From: Tetracentron sinense
Lineage: Eukaryota > Streptophyta > Magnoliopsida > Trochodendrales > Trochodendraceae
DNA: 64,000 bases
Assembly: GCA_015143295.1 (NCBI GenBank)
Contig: CM026553.1
Span: 1,116,001 to 1,180,000, forward strand
Direction of reading: 5' to 3'
The notes below the pieces were generated by a model. It was not told where the DNA came from. It did not search any database and saw only the letters and a program-made list of their open reading frames with translations. Made by a program: the position numbers and the translations under genes. Below are positions 11,971 through 23,500 of the stretch, in pieces (within the stretch, counting starts at the first letter, position 1; every line of letters starts with the position of its first letter).

Positions 11971-12375
11971 ATGCCGTTAATGCACAGAGTCCCCACTAAG
12001 GAGGATTGGCAGCATTATGAGCAGATGGCAGCCATATTGAGTCGCCGTTATCCACAGTGGCTTGGGATGACTCAACGAATCAAGGCGGCCATTAAGCCGA
12101 AGGCTATCCGGATCAATCTGGACGGAACTGCCTGGATGCCACCCCCGTCTCCGATGGAGCTTGCAGTACCGGCTCGGGTACGTCGTGAGATTTTAAGGCA
12201 GGTCAAGCGGGCACTGACAGATATTAGGCGTAGTCCGGATGGGATTGGTTGGATGCCTCCACCCCTATCATCTAAGAGGCTTACGGCACGAGAGTATCGT
12301 GCGATTTTGAACAACCGTAAGCAGAATAAGAAGTTGGTGGAGGCGAGTAGTCCGTCTACCTCGACTGAGGTTTAG
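11971..12375 (+). CDS. Extra ORF upstream of gag in GYP1, internal duplication
   Basis: A 134-residue frame from ATG 11971 (an upstream in-frame ATG at 11881 would add 30 residues) to TAG at 12373. It is intact, unlike gag-pol. The protein is basic. A motif DGxxWMPPPxS followed by a basic R..IL....K stretch occurs twice (about residues 51-87 and 91-127), so it probably arose by duplication. I recognise no domain and no counterpart in the Tekay elements I know; Ogre/Tat elements carry an unrelated pre-gag ORF. It lies between primer site and gag, with 281 bp to the gag ATG. Function unknown. Confidence 0.6.
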   Translation: MPLMHRVPTKEDWQHYEQMAAILSRRYPQWLGMTQRIKAAIKPKAIRINLDGTAWMPPPSPMELAVPARVRREILRQVKRALTDIRRSPDGIGWMPPPLSSKRLTAREYRAILNNRKQNKKLVEASSPSTSTEV

Positions 12376-12656
12376 ATGCAGGAGTAGGGAGTCAGGAGGG
12401 GAGACTGTAGCGCATCTGTATGGTTTTGGAATATAATAGAGGCCCTACTCGATCTTTCAATCATTAGATCACTTTTTGTATGTGTACAGCTACATGATGT
12501 TTTGTATACGCTGGTGTACTATATACTGTACAGTGTTGCTTTGTATATATTAAAGATGAAGTGAATGAAATGTCTCTTTTTGGATATCGAATTCTCAATG
12601 CATTTCAGTTTCATTTTATTATTAAAAGTTCGTTACTTTATAATTATAGGTGAATC

Positions 12657-13148
12657 ATGCCACCTCGACGAGCACCCGAAAATACCTTGGCTGGGGCATT
12701 CGAGGCTATTACAGCCCTAGCCAACCTAATTCAGCAACAACATGCCCAGAATATGAATGGAAATGGGAATGGTAGTCGTATCCCCAGTACTACCATGCCA
12801 GAGCATGGGAATGTGACCCGATTGGAGAAGTTTAAGAGGCTTGGACCGTCGGCCTTTTCGGGCACTACTGATCCGCTGAAGGCGGAGAACTGGATCAGAA
12901 GTCTGGAAAAAGTTTTTAGGGCTATGTCTTTGCCAGAAAATGACAAGCCCGAGTTCGCTATCTTTCTACTTGAAGGAGAAGCGGAACATTGGTGGACCAC
13001 AGTGGAAAGGACAGTTCCACCGCATCAGAGGCCCGTTACTTGGGCAAGATTTACTGAATTATTTTATGAGCGCTATTTTTCAGCGTCGATGAAAAAGAGA
13101 AAAGAGATGGAGTTTCTTCAGCTGACCCAAGGAAACATGTCGGTTTAG
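12657..13148 (+). CDS. GYP1 gag, N-terminal part (frameshifted)
   Basis: The ATG at 12657 opens a Gag frame with the retrotransposon gag core: [27 protein letters not shown] and [10 protein letters not shown]. The frame hits TAG at 13146 right after QGNMSV; an extra base there shifts the continuation ([20 protein letters not shown]) into the frame used by the rest of the polyprotein. Gag would form the particle that packages element RNA. Confidence 0.85.
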   Translation: MPPRRAPENTLAGAFEAITALANLIQQQHAQNMNGNGNGSRIPSTTMPEHGNVTRLEKFKRLGPSAFSGTTDPLKAENWIRSLEKVFRAMSLPENDKPEFAIFLLEGEAEHWWTTVERTVPPHQRPVTWARFTELFYERYFSASMKKRKEMEFLQLTQGNMSV

Positions 13149-13149
13149 C

Positions 13150-14544
13150 GAGTATGAACAAAAGTTTAATCAACTCTCGAGGTTCGCTGCAAGATTTGTC
13201 GAAGATGAGCAATGGAGGGTTGAGAAATTTGAAGAAGGATTGAAGCCGGCTATCAGAGGGAAATTGGCAGCTCAACGATTTACCTCCTTCTCAGAGATAT
13301 TAGATAGAGCACTCAGAGTAGAGCGAGTGCATGAAGAACTGGCACAGTCTAGTGCTGGCAAAGGCAAAGGGACAGTTGGGAAACCCTGGATAAAGGAGAA
13401 TAACCGGCAGTTTACTAGGAAAAGAAAGTTCGAGGACATGAAAAACCAAGGGTCTACAGGAAGATTGGGGCTTAAGTGCGAGAAATGTGGTCAGGGCCAT
13501 TTGACCAAGGACTGTAGAGCGAAGGTTTGCTTCCAGTGCGGAAAGCCTGGACACTTCAAGAAGGATTGCCCTAAGGCTCAACCACTAGCGTTGGAAGGCG
13601 GAAAAGGAAGAGTGTTTGCAATTACCCAGGAAGAGGCACAGCAGACCGAAGGTGTCATCGAAGGTAAACTTTTAGTATTTCAAGTACCTGCTTATGCTTT
13701 GATTGACACTGGTGCTACACATTCGTTTGTCTCTACTCGTTTTGCTAAACACATAAGTTACAAGCCTGATACACTCAAAAGCATGATGTCTGTATCTACA
13801 CCATCAGGGAAAGTTCTGTGCACAAAAACAGTCTATGATAGGTGTCCCATACTTGTCAATAGTGTACGGATGTTAGTAGATCTGATCGTGTTAGACATGA
13901 AGGATTATGATGTTATCCTAGGGATGGATTGGTTGGCTAATTACCATGCAGTGGTAGATTGTAATGCCAAGAAAGTGATATTTCGAATTCCGGACATCCC
14001 AGAGTTCGAAATGCAGGGGATTATCCGAGGTCAAGCACCCAAGCTAATATCCGCAATTAAAGCATGTCACCTTCTAGACAAGGGGTGTACTGGGTATTTA
14101 GCTGCAGTGGTGGTCGATAAAGATGAAGATGACACTTTAGGGAATACCCCGGTGGTCAGAGAGTTTCGAGATGTGTTTCCTGATGAATTACCAGGACTCC
14201 CTCCTACTAGAGAAATCGATTTTACAATCGATGTTACTCCGGGTGTAGACTCGATATCTAAAACACCGTATCGGATGTCTCCGGCTGAGTTGCAAGAACT
14301 GAAGATTCAGTTGCAAGACCTATTAGATAAGGGCTTGATCCGTCCTAGTGTTTCACCATGGGGAGCACCGGTGTTATTTGTCCGAAAGAAAGACGGGAGT
14401 CTGCGTCTGTGTATAGATTATCGTCTGCTGAATCAAGCGACGATCAAAAATAAGTATCCTCTCCCCAGGATCGATGATCTATTTGATCAGTTGCAAGGCG
14501 CCCAAGTGTTTTCAAAGATTGATTTACGGTCCGGCTATCACTAA
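13150..14544 (+). CDS. GYP1 gag C-terminus, protease and RT N-terminus
   Basis: This continues gag in the +1 frame. Two zinc knuckles lie at 13477-13569 (CX2CX3HX4C, then CX2CX4HX4C). The aspartic protease active site IDTGATHSF is at about 13702, with [10 protein letters not shown] downstream (about 13906). The RT fingers follow with [12 protein letters not shown], a YRMSP turn and [16 protein letters not shown]. The frame ends at TAA 14542 inside the conserved SGYHQLR motif, where CAA has become TAA. Confidence 0.9.
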   Translation, partial: EYEQKFNQLSRFAARFVEDEQWRVEKFEEGLKPAIRGKLAAQRFTSFSEILDRALRVERVHEELAQSSAGKGKGTVGKPWIKENNRQFTRKRKFEDMKNQGSTGRLGLKCEKCGQGHLTKDCRAKVCFQCGKPGHFKKDCPKAQPLALEGGKGRVFAITQEEAQQTEGVIEGKLLVFQVPAYALIDTGATHSFVSTRFAKHISYKPDTLKSMMSVSTPSGKVLCTKTVYDRCPILVNSVRMLVDLIVLDMKDYDVILGMDWLANYHAVVDCNAKKVIFRIPDIPEFEMQGIIRGQAPKLISAIKACHLLDKGCTGYLAAVVVDKDEDDTLGNTPVVREFRDVFPDELPGLPPTREIDFTIDVTPGVDSISKTPYRMSPAELQELKIQLQDLLDKGLIRPSVSPWGAPVLFVRKKDGSLRLCIDYRLLNQATIKNKYPLPRIDDLFDQLQGAQVFSKIDLRSGYH

Positions 14545-17046
14545 TTGAGAGTCAAAGAAGAAGATATTCAAAAGACAGCATTCCGAACTCGGTACGGTCA
14601 CTACGAGTTCTCGGTGATGCCTTTTGGACTGACAAATGCAACTGCGGCCTTTATGGAGTTGATGAATCGTCTTTTCAGGCCGTACTTGGATCAGTTTATT
14701 GTGGTATTTATTGATGATATCTTGGTGTACTCACCTAGTCATGAGAAGCACGCTAAGCACTTGAGGATTACGCTACAGACATTGAGAGATAATCAGCTGT
14801 ATGCTAAGTTCTCCAAGTGCGAGTTTTGGATGGAAGAAGTAGCCTTTCTTGGACATATTGTGTCAAGAAATGGAATATCTGTTGATCCTTCCAAGATTCA
14901 GGCAATAACCGATTGGGCAAGGCCATCCACTGTTACTGAAGTTCGAAGTTTTCTGGGATTGGCTAGGTACTACCGCAGATTTGTAGAAGGTTTCTCGAAG
15001 ATAGCAGCTCCATTAACGGAATTGACTAAGAAAGATGTGAAGTTCGAATGGACGGCATCTCAGGAACGAAGCTTTCAAGAATTAAAGAAGAGATTAACAA
15101 CCGCTCCAGTATTGACAACTCCCTCAGGATCTGGAGGATTTAAGGTGTATTGCGATGCTTCCAGTAAGGGACTCGGTTGTGTCTTAATGCAAAATAAAAA
15201 GGTCATTGCTTATGGTTCGAGACAACTCAAGATTCACGAACGGAATTATCCCACGCATGACCTGGAGTTAGCTGCGGTAGTATTCGCACTAAAAATTTGG
15301 AGACAATATCTTTATGGAGAGAAGTTGGTGATCTATAGTGATCACAAGAGTTTAAAGTATCTATTCTCCCAAAAGGAACTCAATATGCGACAGCGTAGAT
15401 GGATGGAATTCTTGAAGGATTATGATTATGTAATCCAGTATCATCCTGGTAAGGATAACGTGGTTGCTGATGCCCTGAGTAGAAAGACAGTTGGATCTGT
15501 AGCATATATGAGGGCCGAGCGATGGAAGATGATCGAAGAATTCAAGAGTTGGAATCTGAGTCTAGGAGTCCAGGGTAATAGTGCCAAGTTGGCTAGTATT
15601 CAGGCCAAGCCAGTGTTATTACAAAAGATTCAAGAAGCACAGTTGGAAGATCAGGAGATCAAAGTTATCAGAGATAAGATTCTTCAAGGAAAAATGGGTG
15701 ATTTTGAAGAATCTGAAGATGGAATACTTCGATTCAAAGGTCGAATCTGTGTGCCTAGAAATCCTGAGTTGAAGAATGAACTGCTCAATGAGGCACATCG
15801 ATCTCGTTTTGCGGTGCACCCCGGAAGTACAAAGATGTATCAGGATATGAAGAATAACTACTGGTGGAACGGCATGAAGAGAGAAATTGCAGAGTATGTA
15901 TCTCGATGCCTTGTTTGTCAGCAAGTCAAGGCAGAACATCAGAAACCACCTGGATTGTTAAATTCATTGCCTATTCCCGAGTGGAAATGGGAGCACATTA
16001 CGATGGATTTTGTGGTGGGGTTACCAAAAACAAGGAGTGGACATGATGCCGTTTGGGTGATAGTTGATCGATTGACGAAGTCGACTCACTTTCTTGCTAT
16101 AAAGGATACCATAACCTTGGAAAATTTATCAAAGTTGTACATCAAGGAGATTGTGAAGCTGCATGGTGTGCCGGTATCTATTATGTCAGATCGCGATCCG
16201 CGATTTACTTCCCGATTCTGGAGGAGCTTGCAAGAAGCTTTAGGTACACAGCTAAACATGAGTACAGCTTATCATCCGCAAACCGATGGACAGTCTGAGC
16301 GCACAATACAAACTCTAGAAGATATGATGCACACTTGCAGTCTGGACTTTCAAGGAAACTGGGATGATCACTTGCCATTGATCGAGTTTGCATATAATAA
16401 CAGTTATCAGGCAAGTATTCAAATGGCTCCTTACGAGGCCTTGTATGGCAGGAGTTGTCAGTCACCAGTATGTTGGACTGAAGTAGGGGAGCGTAAACTA
16501 CTGGGACCTGAGTTGGTGCAAGAAACAACAAAGAAGATCGAGTTGATTCGATCGAGGTTATTATCTGCACAAAGTCGACAGAAAAGCTATGCAGATGGAA
16601 AGCGCCGGGACTTAGAGTTTCAAGTCGGCGACCATGTCTTCTTGAAAATCTCTCCATCAAAAGGGATTGTACGATTCGGAAAGCGGGGAAAGTTAAGTCC
16701 GCGATTCATTGGACCTTTTGAGATTTTGGCTAAAATAGGAGCTGTAGCCTACCGTTTGGCGTTACCACCAGAGCTGGCAAGGGTTCACAATGTATTCCAC
16801 ATATCCATGTTGAGAAAATATGTACATGATCCCTCGCACGTGATACGATATGAAACAATTCAAGTCAGAGATGACTTAACTTTTGAAGAAAAGCCAGTGA
16901 TAATTTTGTTCCGCAAGGAACAGGTGTTATGAAACAAAACGATTAAGCTAGTTAAAGTTTTATGGGAACACCATAGCATAGAGGAAGCCACATGGGAACT
17001 TGAAGATGTCATTAGAAGCAATCATCCTCAGTTATTTGATGACTAG
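14545..17046 (+). CDS. GYP1 RT, RNase H, integrase and chromodomain-like tail
   Basis: RT resumes at [13 protein letters not shown] with the palm motif [11 protein letters not shown] (aspartates at about 14713). RNase H has [14 protein letters not shown] and [10 protein letters not shown]. Integrase has the HHCC zinc region ending CLVCQQVK (about 15920) and the DDE residues in [15 protein letters not shown] and [12 protein letters not shown]. The C-terminal domain has [16 protein letters not shown] at 16930 (CGA in relatives) cuts the final [20 protein letters not shown] segment, which is chromodomain-like and ends at TAG 17044. Lesions make the protein non-functional in this copy. Confidence 0.9.
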
Positions 17047-17080
17047 TCTATATTTAAATTTCGAGGACGAAATTTTTGTA

Positions 17081-17092
17081 AGGAGGGGAGAT
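17081..17092 (+). other. GYP1 polypurine tract
   Basis: AGGAGGGGAGAT abuts the 3' LTR TG and would prime plus-strand DNA. Confidence 0.85.
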
Positions 17093-19853
17093 TGTAACAA
17101 CCCGAAATTTTAATATAAAATTATGTGTTTATGGGTCCTTAATGAAGGTTAATTAGTTAATTATTTGTTAAATTAATAAGAAGGGGATTTTGCTCAGGGT
17201 TGAAGTGCACCGAGGAAATCTCAGTATCATTTGGCGAAAATCGCACACAGTGTGCTGGTCGACTGCCGGGACACACCCCTACCGTATCGGTTCCGTCAAG
17301 TATCATTTCGGGGGACCGCGGGGCCATTATGTGTGATAAAATTGAGAAAAACGGAAAATTTCCATATTTCCAGAAATTAAGTGGGACCCAATATCTGTTA
17401 AAGATCCTAATAGAAATCCGTGCGGTTAGCACTAATGCGTGTCGGTCGGCCGTGGGGACTAATGTCTGTCGTCACGGTAGTTAGTTATCTCAAACGAAGA
17501 AACGGCGGCCTGTTTTGTGTTCGAAATCAGGAAATTAGTGGGTTTTGCAATTTTCTTCCGGACTAAAGTGTAACTGTCAAAACTCAGTATTTTTCCCCGA
17601 AATTTTTACAGTAGGTGTCGGACTGCCCCAAGTTCGGTCACCTAAAGTTTCGTCAAAATCGGATGTCTTTAAGTAGGACCACGAAGGCCGTATACATAAG
17701 AGAAAAAAAAAATAGTCAAATGGGACAACCGTTGACTTGGTCAACGGGACCATTAATTATGGTCATGTGCTATGCACATGACCTTATCTATATATAAGGG
17801 AGGCCAGCCTTCCCATTTCTTACGTTCTGTAAACAGTGGGAAAATTCTGCTACAGCATATTGTAGAGAGAAAGTGAGGAGAGAGAAACGAAGAGAGAGAA
17901 AGAGGAGAGAGAAAGGAAGAGAGAGAAAGGGAAAGGGAGGTCTCCTTGAGGTTTTTCGACGTCCCCGACGCGTTGGCGGCATCTGATTTTCTCTCCGGCG
18001 TCTCGTTTTGCGTGTAGAGAGAGAGAGAAAAAGGTAGAGAGAGAAAGTTGCATGCGCTTTACCTTGGGGTTGATCATCCTTCCGAGCGCGTTGGCGGTGT
18101 CCGTTTCGACTCTAGTCACCTCGAAACGCGTGAAGCAAGTAAAACCCCTATCTTTTCTTCTCTTTTTTCCGCTTATTTTGCTATATTATTTCATGTGATG
18201 TATATGCATGTCTTTTGACGTGAATGAAAAAGGGGCGGAACCCCTATGTGATGTTGTGATTTTATATGGTCCCTCGGGGAGCCCAGATCGGGTCCCGGGT
18301 AAATTGTATCGCCACTCTAGGGTGACAAAAAGTTGTTTTGCATGTCTTGTAAGGCTATGGAGACATCCATTAGTCTGGAAACGCTCCCTAACGGGACGGT
18401 GTGTTACCGGAGTTGGTTCACGGGCGCGAGGCCCAAGTATTTCAGTTAATCAAGCGAGGCTTGGGTTAACTGGGGTTAACCTGTGATTAGAAAATCTAAC
18501 CAGGGTTAAGTATAGTCTGTGGTTCCTCTTTGACTAGGTCAGGAGAGACGGTGCCCAGTAAGGCCCGGGGTTCCTCCGTGACTGATAGTCGGGAGATGTC
18601 GGTCTGTTTGTCTAGGTCGTCCGTGGTGCCTCTTGGACTAGGTCAGGAGTGGCGGTGTCCTGCATGGCCCGTGGTTCCTCTGTGACTGGTAGTCAGGAGA
18701 TGTCGGAGTCCTAGGGAGTTTAAAGTGGCTAAACATCAGATAGTGTATAGTCCGGGGTTCCTCTCTGGGTGGGTTAGAAGATGTCGGCACTGTGTCTATC
18801 GTGGTCCCTTCTTGGTGGAACATCAGGAGATGTCGGCATTGGTATAGATGTCGGGGTTCCTCCGTAGACGAGCCAGAAGATGACGGTAGGCAGGTTGGTC
18901 GGGGTTCCTTCATAACTGATACCCAGGGCGATGGCGGCGAATACATGGTAGATGTGGCCAGTCAATTGAATGGAAAAATGTTCTTATTGGGTGAATGCCC
19001 ATGTTGTGTGTGTAAGCTTCGGATACGAAGTGGTCTGAGTTGGTATACTCAGAGTTGGTGTATTTGTTTGAGTTGGTGGACTCGTAGTTCGGTATGGAAT
19101 CATCGGATTCCAGGTGAGTTGGGTTGGTATACCCAAGGTTTTGTCATGTTCGGGTGAAAGCCGGAACAGCGTGTGTGAGTCTAAATGACTCAATGTATTA
19201 TGGTTATGATTTAGAGACTTTAAGCTAAACATTTGTGGGCGGTGACCAATTAATAGAGTCTTAGGACTCGAAATGAAACATGATTGATGATCGAAACGAT
19301 AATTTGGTAATATAATACATTCATAACTGAACCTCATAATTAGAAAGTAATGTGAGGTCGGGAACCTCTGTTAGGGTGACGTAACCCTAAGTGACTTTGG
19401 GTCACAATTTATTATATACTGTTCTATTTTACTGTAACATGCAAATTGAACTGCTTATTATATCATTATTGATGCGTGTTATTATGTGGAAAATAGTTTA
19501 GAAGAATTGTGGTTTTATTGGGCTTCATAGCTCACTGACTTTTTGTGTCAGCAGATCTTGGAGCTGCTGATCCGTAAGTGAAAAATCTATCTGGATATTT
19601 TGGAAGCTTGTACAAGTTGTCCCTGGCGTGATAGAGACGCCTACTTTTGTAAAACAAACTTGATGTAAATAATACAGGTATATGGTTTGTATGATGGCTA
19701 TTGTGATGACAGGTATTATTTGCTTTTGGGGAGCATCTGATAAATGTTTAAATTTCCCGCATTTTTGCGGGTAAAGTCTTCCGCTTGCATGATTTGACGA
19801 ACGGACACGCGTCTCGGAACTTGATTCCCTAGGCGCGGGTTCGGGGCGTCACA
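17093..19853 (+). repeat. GYP1 3' LTR
   Basis: Same ends as the 5' LTR. It is 185 bp longer overall: it holds about 200 bp at 18404-18606, absent from the 5' copy, partly offset by small losses in the GA-rich tract. The extra segment includes more of the ggttcctc...gatgtcgg units, so the 5' LTR probably lost it by misalignment. Few other differences; most are transitions. Confidence 0.95.
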
Positions 19854-19880
19854 CATCACCTTGACTACACTAGTTGCAAG

Positions 19881-19980
19881 GCCATGAGCTCATCCCCTGG
19901 TGACCATGTCCTCCTTTTGTACCTTTTCACTTTCCATTTTAATATATTTTGCTCATGCTTACTAGTTATTTTTAAAAAAA
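19881..19980 (+). mobile_element. LINE-A 3' end with poly(A)
   Basis: This begins right after the second GTTGCAAG of hAT-B and continues a T-rich 3' UTR (ccttttgtaccttttcactt...) to a short A run at 19974-19980. It is the natural continuation of the sequence broken at 7257. Confidence 0.6.
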
Positions 19981-19982
19981 GG

Positions 19983-20260
19983 TACACCCCAAAAGCATCT
20001 TAGCTGGCCTTGAGCAAATCTTTTGGAGATTCCTTTGGTGGGGGCTGATTCGGACCGCAAAGCCCATCATGTTAGTTGGGAGGAGGTTTGCAAACTAAAG
20101 CTTGACGGTGGCCTAGCACTCAAAAGGCTTGAAGAATGGATCATAGCAGCTCTCTTTAGAAATGTCTGGGAGTTGGCCTCGTTGGGCCGAGTGGATCAAA
20201 AGCAGATATCTATGAAACGATACAATTTTTGGACTATTTAAACGCTATCCAGCCGCAAGT
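19983..20260 (+). mobile_element. LINE RT fragment (LINE-C)
   Basis: The frame at about 20040 reads GADSDRKAHHVSWEEVCKLK then GGLALKRLEEWIIAALFRNV and ends MKRYNFWTI. This is the connecting segment C-terminal to the RT palm in plant L1-like ORF2. It lies 3' (in the FGT1 sense) of exon 7, in intron 7 if the gene continues. Confidence 0.65.
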
Positions 20261-20425
20261 GGACATGGAGGAGATGCTAAATTTTAGGATGCTGAATTAA
20301 TATTTATGAGCACAAAAAATTAAATAAACAAAAAAAAATGTCCCATAGGCATGATCCTAAAAGCAAGGTAGAAGAATGTAACAACGCACAACATATGCTC
20401 CAAGAATTCAGTCTAAGCCACCAAC

Positions 20426-20503
20426 CTGGATATCAAGAACTGCTTCACCGGTTCGAGTTGGTTGCCCTCCAGTTTCCGGGATCAGATTTTTGGCTTTGTG
20501 GCA
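20426..20503 (-). CDS. FGT1: FGT1 homologue exon 7 (DECH box completed)
   Basis: 78 bp after aattgcag: [20 protein letters not shown] then AVLDIQ, followed by GTTGGT. Together with exon 6 this makes the DECH motif. It is too short for the six-frame track. No further exon (the expected CSATGASEPRN segment) is visible at lower coordinates. Confidence 0.9.
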
Positions 20504-23500
20504 CTGCAATTAGGCTATTGACGCTTAGCATTGAAAGGTTAAGTGCATATCAAAATTCAGGAATCATTCTTTCATCAATTATACATTTACAAACTTCGAA
20601 GACAGTGAAACTGTGAAACGATAGAAGTAACAAGTCAAAGTCAACTCATCACTTCCAAAAAAAATTGCATCCAATACCTCATCAAAAACAAGAAGACCAT
20701 CATATTCTGGCCCACACCACTGTACAAGCTGCTGCAAACGGGAACGACCTTTCTCAGATGATGCTATAAGGCTACTGTATGTCAAGAATACGACTCCCTC
20801 TCTGACACCAACCGACTTCGAATCAAGCTTAGAATAAGGTAGCTTGTTCAAAGCATGCACTGCATAGGATAAAGATAAATAACGAATAAGATTGTCACAT
20901 AAAAGTCCAACATGTCAAGCATGGACCAACAGCATACACCAAGCATGAGCAGAGCACAAAACATGAAACTTCGAAGGGGATTATAAGAAATGTCTCTAAA
21001 TTTGGGGTGCTGAGGATTAAGCCAACTGGTTCATTTTTTTCACATTTGTAAACTGTGTGGAGCCCACAATCTTGGGCCTCAATTTCTCTGTTTCTACGCC
21101 TTTGGTGCCCTTCTCTTGACTGCCCTTTCCTTTGAAAAGTAAACAGAATCTTTTACCCTAGCCAGCCCACATTTTGGACTTCAAAAACAGGGCACAAAAT
21201 TTTTATATTTTTCCTGATAATTTATCAGTTGACAGGAAATCCTCCAACATGCGCTAAAATCTCCTACATCAGCATCCGGTAGGTCATGATCAAAGTGAGT
21301 AATGCGTTGAATTCCAGGCAGGATAAAGAAGACGATAGTTCTAGGTTCCAAATCTTTTGATTTTTTAGATGATGACAGTAGAAGGGGTTTTGTACTCAAA
21401 ATCATTGAAAGGGGTTTCAGGTTGAGGAAGGAGGTGTGGGTGGAGGAGGGTATCGGTTAGATGTTGTCGGTGTTCGTGGAGGCTAACCAATGGAATACTC
21501 ATCAGAGTTTTGTGAGAAAACATGTTGGGGGGTAGAGCTCCTCTGTTTTGGTGAGGAAACATACCGTGATACCGATAGGAGAGTGCTTTGCTTCTGATGG
21601 TATTTCCAAGAAGGCAAGGAAGATGGTCTATCATTTTTCCAGAAGCTTCAAAGTCGGGCAGGTGGTTCCCTGTGGAGAGTGTTGCAGGGGCTCTTGGCGT
21701 CAGTTTCGGCTCAGTGCTCCCCTCCTCCTGTTTGGCTTAGAGGTGCTGCTCCCCCCGCTAGAACAGTTGTGGATTCAGATTAGGCTCTGAAATCTGTGGG
21801 TGGTCTTCCTCAGGTTATAGCTAATTGTAAGGGTGTTAGGTAAAATTCAAAATGGAGAGCAGCGGTCCTCAATTTTTAGAGGGATTGGCCTGAAATTTTG
21901 GGGGTGTTGAATCGCTACATTCTGGGAGAAGCTCCTCTTCGGTTGATCCCTTTCGAGATCATCAGGGCCATTTTGTCCATGCACAATAAGAAGACAGTTG
22001 TAAGTGTGTGAAGTTGGTGCACTTAGTATGGAGGAGGGAGGCTCTGTATTGTTTAAAGCAGGGCGACCAGAGGTTAACTCCTTATCCTTCTCTGGCTTAG
22101 TTAAGGAGAAGTGGTTATAGGTGAAGGGTATCCCCTTCCATCTCTGGAGCCTGGATCTGTGGTGTTCAGTGGGTCAAGCCTATGGGGATCTTCTAGAAGT
22201 GGCGGCTGAAGCTTTGGTCCTCTCAGTGGGATCAGAGTTCGGGAGGCTGGAATCTTTGCAGTGCCTCGATCCATTTTGATCAGGCTGGAAATCAGCTCTT
22301 TCCGGTGGAGATTGAAATGGAAGAAGCGGGTTTTTCTGCATCTGGTGTTTCCATTGGTGCAAAGGCGTCATATCAGCGAGAGGTTGAAGAAAAGGTTGAG
22401 TTGGTAGGTGGCTGGACACGTGTGAGGCACAAAAAGGGCAGGGTTCAATAAGTGGGCACTTTGTGCCAGGTGACAGCCAAAGGTGCATTTGATAGTGGGT
22501 CTCTTTTGAATTCAAATTTTGATATTCAAAGTAGGGGTAGCGCAAGGTGTCCAGATCTGAATTGCGTATGGAGGGGGTCTAAGGACAGGGGACAGCTTTT
22601 TCGGCAGGTGTCGCTTCAGAGAAGGGAGATCGAACGGTGGTGGGGAGCTTAGATCGTGTGGACAGCGGTGCAAGTCCAAGTGTTGAGGAAAATAGGGTAG
22701 CCTGTAGCACTGTCCCTCAGTAGGTCGAAGTGTGGCTCACCTTTCCCTCGGTCAGATAGGGATCATGGGATCTTGTCGTTGCAGGGCCGTAAGGTCCTCG
22801 AATCTGAGTGGTTACTCGGGCCGAGGTGGCCCTGATGGTAATTTTTCTAGCTCTAGGGGGTGTAAGGGAATTTCTGTCAGGCTTGTTCCCCCCTCCTCGG
22901 TAGAAGGTTGCTATGCATCTCAACCAGGGTACCGACATGGTTTCAAGTATAAATACGTATTGGGCGTATCGGCCTGATATGTATCGATTTTTTAGAGAAC
23001 CAATACACGGGAACGAGTATTTATAAAAAATATCGAGTATCAATGTGTATCATCCAAATCAGTCTGATACACACAAAACTACTCGTTACTCACACGATAC
23101 TCTTTGGTACTTCTTTTTTTAATTCTAAGTATCAAATGATACTGTTACGTATCGTAACAGTATCAATTTATACAACCGATACTATATCGATATTGTCGAC
23201 ACAATTATAAAACCAAAGCATATTTCCATTTGGGCACTGAAATCAGGTGGAGCTGGGCCGAGCAAAATAGAATATAGTAAGGCTGGGCATAGTGGCGGCA
23301 ATGGTACTAGTGGGGCTGGACTGAGTTGAGTCTAAGGCCTTTGGACCGAGTGGGACAAGGACTAATCGGGGTAATGATGATGATGATGATGATGATGAAT
23401 TCGATAAACTGAAAAGGACTTCGATGACTCATATCAAGGAAGATGAGGGAGGAGATGTTGATACTGGCCATGATTATGATGATGACGGTGATAATGGTGA

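Larger units (their letters stand above)
9236..19853 (+). mobile_element. Full-length Ty3/gypsy retrotransposon, Tekay/Del chromovirus type (GYP1)
   Basis: Two LTRs of 2576 and 2761 bp bound a 5.3-kb interior, with an exact CATCA target duplication at 9231-9235 and 19854-19858. The order is LTR, iMet primer site, an extra ORF, gag, protease, RT, RNase H, integrase, a chromodomain-like tail, polypurine tract, LTR. Domain order, long LTRs and the integrase tail point to the Tekay/Del lineage; clade placement is inference. The LTRs differ by roughly 1 percent by eye apart from one 200-bp indel, so insertion is fairly recent. The coding region has one frameshift and two nonsense codons, so this copy is not autonomous. 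Confidence 0.95.
7266..19872. mobile_element. hAT-like element split by later insertions (hAT-B)
   Basis: The left end reads CAATGTTGTCAAGGCGTCC; the right end, inverted, reads TAGTGTAGTCAAGGTGATGC. Both are followed by cctaggcg-rich subterminal sequence (7280-7320 and 9133-9230). The octamer GTTGCAAG flanks it exactly on both sides (7258-7265 and 19873-19880). Removing the inner gypsy with its duplicated CATCA restores a continuous end cctaggcatcaccttgac. Its own DNA is only about 0.8 kb; the rest is a MITE, LINE-B and GYP1. No transposase is visible. Confidence 0.7.

Noticed and set aside
16205..16660. 151-residue minus-strand ORF in GYP1 integrase
   Set aside because: Antisense shadow of the integrase core, which has clear DDE motifs on the plus strand.
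19854..19880. CATCA after GYP1 as the end of the LTR
   Set aside because: The LTR ends at GTCACA 19853, as in the 5' copy; CATCA is the target duplication also found at 9231-9235.
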